From: Acidobacteriota bacterium
GTDB lineage: Bacteria; Acidobacteriota; Terriglobia; Acidiferrales; UBA7541
Length of the DNA: 64,000 bases
NCBI GenBank assembly: GCA_013289695.1
Contig: JABCZK010000003.1
Span: forward strand, 140,527 to 204,526
Reading direction: 5' to 3'
Position numbers and translations under genes: made by a program. How positions within the stretch are numbered: the stretch's first letter is position 1; every line of letters begins with the position of its first letter. The notes below the pieces were generated by a model. The model made no database searches. It was given only the letters and a program-made list of their open reading frames with translations, and was not told the DNA's origin. Positions 62,574 through 64,000 of the stretch are shown here, piece after piece.

Positions 62574-63614
62574 ATGACTCGGACCGGGCTTCTTCTTGCG
62601 ACCGTGTGCGCCGCGTCTTCTTTGGCGGTGGCGCAAGAACCTGCGAAGCCAGCGCCGCATCCGGTGACGCGCGTGGGCGCCGCTGCGGTGTGGAATCCAC
62701 CTGCCGACACACTTGCCGCTCTTCGCCAGAAATGCGGCGAAGCGGATGCTACGCACATTGAGCGATGTTTTTTGAACGAAATGAAAGCCGCCGCTGCGTC
62801 GCCTGAGGCGCTGGCATTCGCGGAAAGCCTCGCGACGTCGTTAGGAGTCGTTTACCTGCGCGCGTTCCGCCACGTCGAACGGGTGGACGTTGCTTACATC
62901 GAGTATGCATTTCGCGCCAACGAATTGGAAGGCGTGCTGCTGGTGAATGGCAATCCTACGCCGATTGACGTGGATGACGATCGCTTTACGATTGATGCGG
63001 AGATGAGGAAAAACCCGGCCTACGCAGCGCTCGCCGAGCAGTATGCGCACATCAGCGTGTGGCCCGGCGATCGCTTCGATAGCAAATTGCCTACGGTGAT
63101 ATCGATCGGCTGGGGAACCCAAACATTTTTAGTGCAGTACACATTGCGCGACGGGTGCCAAGCTTGCGCCGAAATTGGGACTGCTACGTTGGCCTTCAAT
63201 TTCGACACACAAGGAAATTTCCAGAGCGCCAGAGTGTCAAACGTCACAGCAGCAACTGCCGCCGCTTCGCGGGCTGCCGCAATGCCGACGAACTCAACCG
63301 ACTTCGATGTGGCGGGAGGCGTCGAGCAAATACGTGTGCTGGCGGGCAAGCAATTTTCGATCACGCTTAAGGCCAACCACACCACCGGATATGGTTGGCG
63401 GCTGCCTACGCCGCCTGATCCCGCAAGGCTGAAGCAAACCAGCAACGAATACCACGCAGCCGATTCGGGGGCTGTGAGCGCGCCCGGTGAGGAAGTGTGG
63501 ACGTTTGAAGCGGTAGGCAAAGGCACGGTGCAGCTGGATTTTGAATACGTGCGCCCATTTGAAAAAGACGCCAAGCCGGTAAAGACAGCAAGGTATTCGG
63601 TCGTCATCGAATGA
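62574..63614 (+). CDS. Secreted protein with C-terminal chagasin-type (I42) protease-inhibitor domain
   Basis: The 346-residue protein has a signal peptide (about 1-20), a central region (about 40-235) of unknown type with Cys pairs, and a C-terminal chagasin-like domain (about 250-346). The three inhibitory loops are recognisable in degenerate form: NHTTGYGW (268-275; canonical NPTTGY), a Gly-rich loop (GAVSAPG, 299-305; canonical GxGG) and VRPFE (326-330; canonical RPW/RPF). Chagasin-family proteins inhibit papain-like cysteine proteases. Fusion to a long N-terminal domain is unusual. The next features are the terminator and 16S gene. Confidence 0.8.
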   Translation: MTRTGLLLATVCAASSLAVAQEPAKPAPHPVTRVGAAAVWNPPADTLAALRQKCGEADATHIERCFLNEMKAAAASPEALAFAESLATSLGVVYLRAFRHVERVDVAYIEYAFRANELEGVLLVNGNPTPIDVDDDRFTIDAEMRKNPAYAALAEQYAHISVWPGDRFDSKLPTVISIGWGTQTFLVQYTLRDGCQACAEIGTATLAFNFDTQGNFQSARVSNVTAATAAASRAAAMPTNSTDFDVAGGVEQIRVLAGKQFSITLKANHTTGYGWRLPTPPDPARLKQTSNEYHAADSGAVSAPGEEVWTFEAVGKGTVQLDFEYVRPFEKDAKPVKTARYSVVIE

Positions 63615-63893
63615 GCCAAAATCAACTTCTTCGCAGACGAACGGCAACAACCTGAACCTCATGGCCTGAGGCTGATCGCACCCACGGCACACAAGAATTC
63701 CGCCTAAAAAACAAAAAGCCCCGTCCCGGTAAACCGGAACGGGGCTTGCGTTTGTCTGTAGCAAACTCGTTTGACTGCATCGGATGAGACTTGTCAGAAC
63801 CCGTCGGGCTTTGAGAGCCGAACCCGGTTCACTAAGGAACCGGTGGAGAGCCGTGCCTGCTACCGAAGCAGGCCGTACTCCCTTTTCTTTTAG
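63615..63893. other. Spacer after the 16S gene with two short hairpins
   Basis: About 280 nt between the chagasin gene stop and the 16S 3' end. On the minus strand it has the hairpin GCCTGCT/AGCAGGC near 63855-63875 and ACCGGTTC/GAACCGGGT near 63825-63845. No tRNA-Ile or tRNA-Ala gene is recognisable, unlike the usual 16S-23S spacer. Confidence 0.5.
63705..63747 (-). terminator. Rho-independent terminator downstream of the 16S gene
   Basis: The stem AGCCCCGT/ACGGGGCT (63717-63724 with 63739-63746) continues into CCGG/CCGG (63726-63729 with 63734-63737) after one mismatch, with a 4-nt loop. On the minus strand it is followed by TTTTTGTTTTTT. It lies about 150 nt past the 16S 3' end and would stop the rRNA transcript there. 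Confidence 0.85.

Positions 63894-64000
<107 letters not shown>

Noticed and set aside
63747..63893. tRNA gene in the spacer next to the 16S 3' end
   Set aside because: Hairpins are present, but no cloverleaf with acceptor stem, anticodon loop and GTTCRA T-loop could be assembled.

Overview
The window looks like a chromosomal segment of a soil acidobacterium (Acidobacteriota, Terriglobia/Koribacter-Solibacter type). The evidence is four FtsX/MacB-like ADOP permeases without ATPases (three in tandem behind a PadR regulator), a 1,332-residue Oar-type TonB-dependent receptor with an N-terminal carboxypeptidase-regulatory-like domain, a VWFA-related secreted protein, a HAF-repeat protein, a YXWGXW-repeat protein, and the 3' end of a 16S rRNA gene. 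The assignment rests on gene content; no database search was run.

Layout. 1-4.8 kb (minus): TonB plus a peptidase-M48-like protein lacking its zinc motif, behind a long, very structured leader, and an HtrA protease. 5-8.2 kb: secreted M28 aminopeptidase, VIT1/CCC1 transporter, Mn-type superoxide dismutase. 8.3-12.4 kb (minus): exported nucleoside hydrolase-like protein, AzgA-type purine permease and an ArsB/SLC13-type transporter. 12.8-22.2 kb: APC permease, DUF2165 protein, Oar-like receptor, amidase, yeast-type cytosine deaminase, secreted alpha/beta hydrolase. 22.4-26 kb: a TetR repressor divergent from three SDR/epimerase genes, with twin palindromic operators between them. 26-28.4 kb: orphan RHH antitoxin, XRE regulator, YXWGXW protein with 25 pentapeptide repeats. 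28.5-37.1 kb (minus): PadR and three ADOP permeases. 37-44 kb: second APC permease, small membrane protein, integrase and HAF-protein remnants, a TetR/unknown/LytTR cassette with 24-bp tandem repeats, and a ROK kinase. 44.1-53.5 kb: complete RND efflux operon (MdtA, MdtB, MdtC, outer-membrane factor). 53.5-54.9 kb: decayed hybrid histidine kinase and a possible small RNA. 54.9-63.6 kb: STAS protein, TonB-domain protein, MglA GTPase, DUF481 beta-barrel, fourth ADOP, recombinase-like DNA-binding protein, VWFA protein and a chagasin-domain protein. 63.9-64 kb (minus): 16S rRNA 3' end followed by a terminator, with no 23S gene after it.

How the genes fit together. Much of the window handles envelope transport: TonB energises receptors such as the Oar-like protein; the RND operon exports toxic compounds; the ADOPs are orphan membrane modules; HtrA, the M28 peptidase and other exported enzymes work outside the cytoplasm. 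A nucleobase theme runs through 8-21 kb (nucleoside hydrolase, purine permease, cytosine deaminase). The 39-42 kb and 53-54 kb stretches carry broken genes and look like insertion or recombination scars.

No CRISPR array, intact transposase, prophage or full secretion system was seen. The least explained elements are the structured TonB-operon leader (2954-3130), the TetR/unknown/LytTR cassette with its repeats, the candidate small RNA near 54.2-54.34 kb, and the 16S gene that is not linked to a 23S gene.
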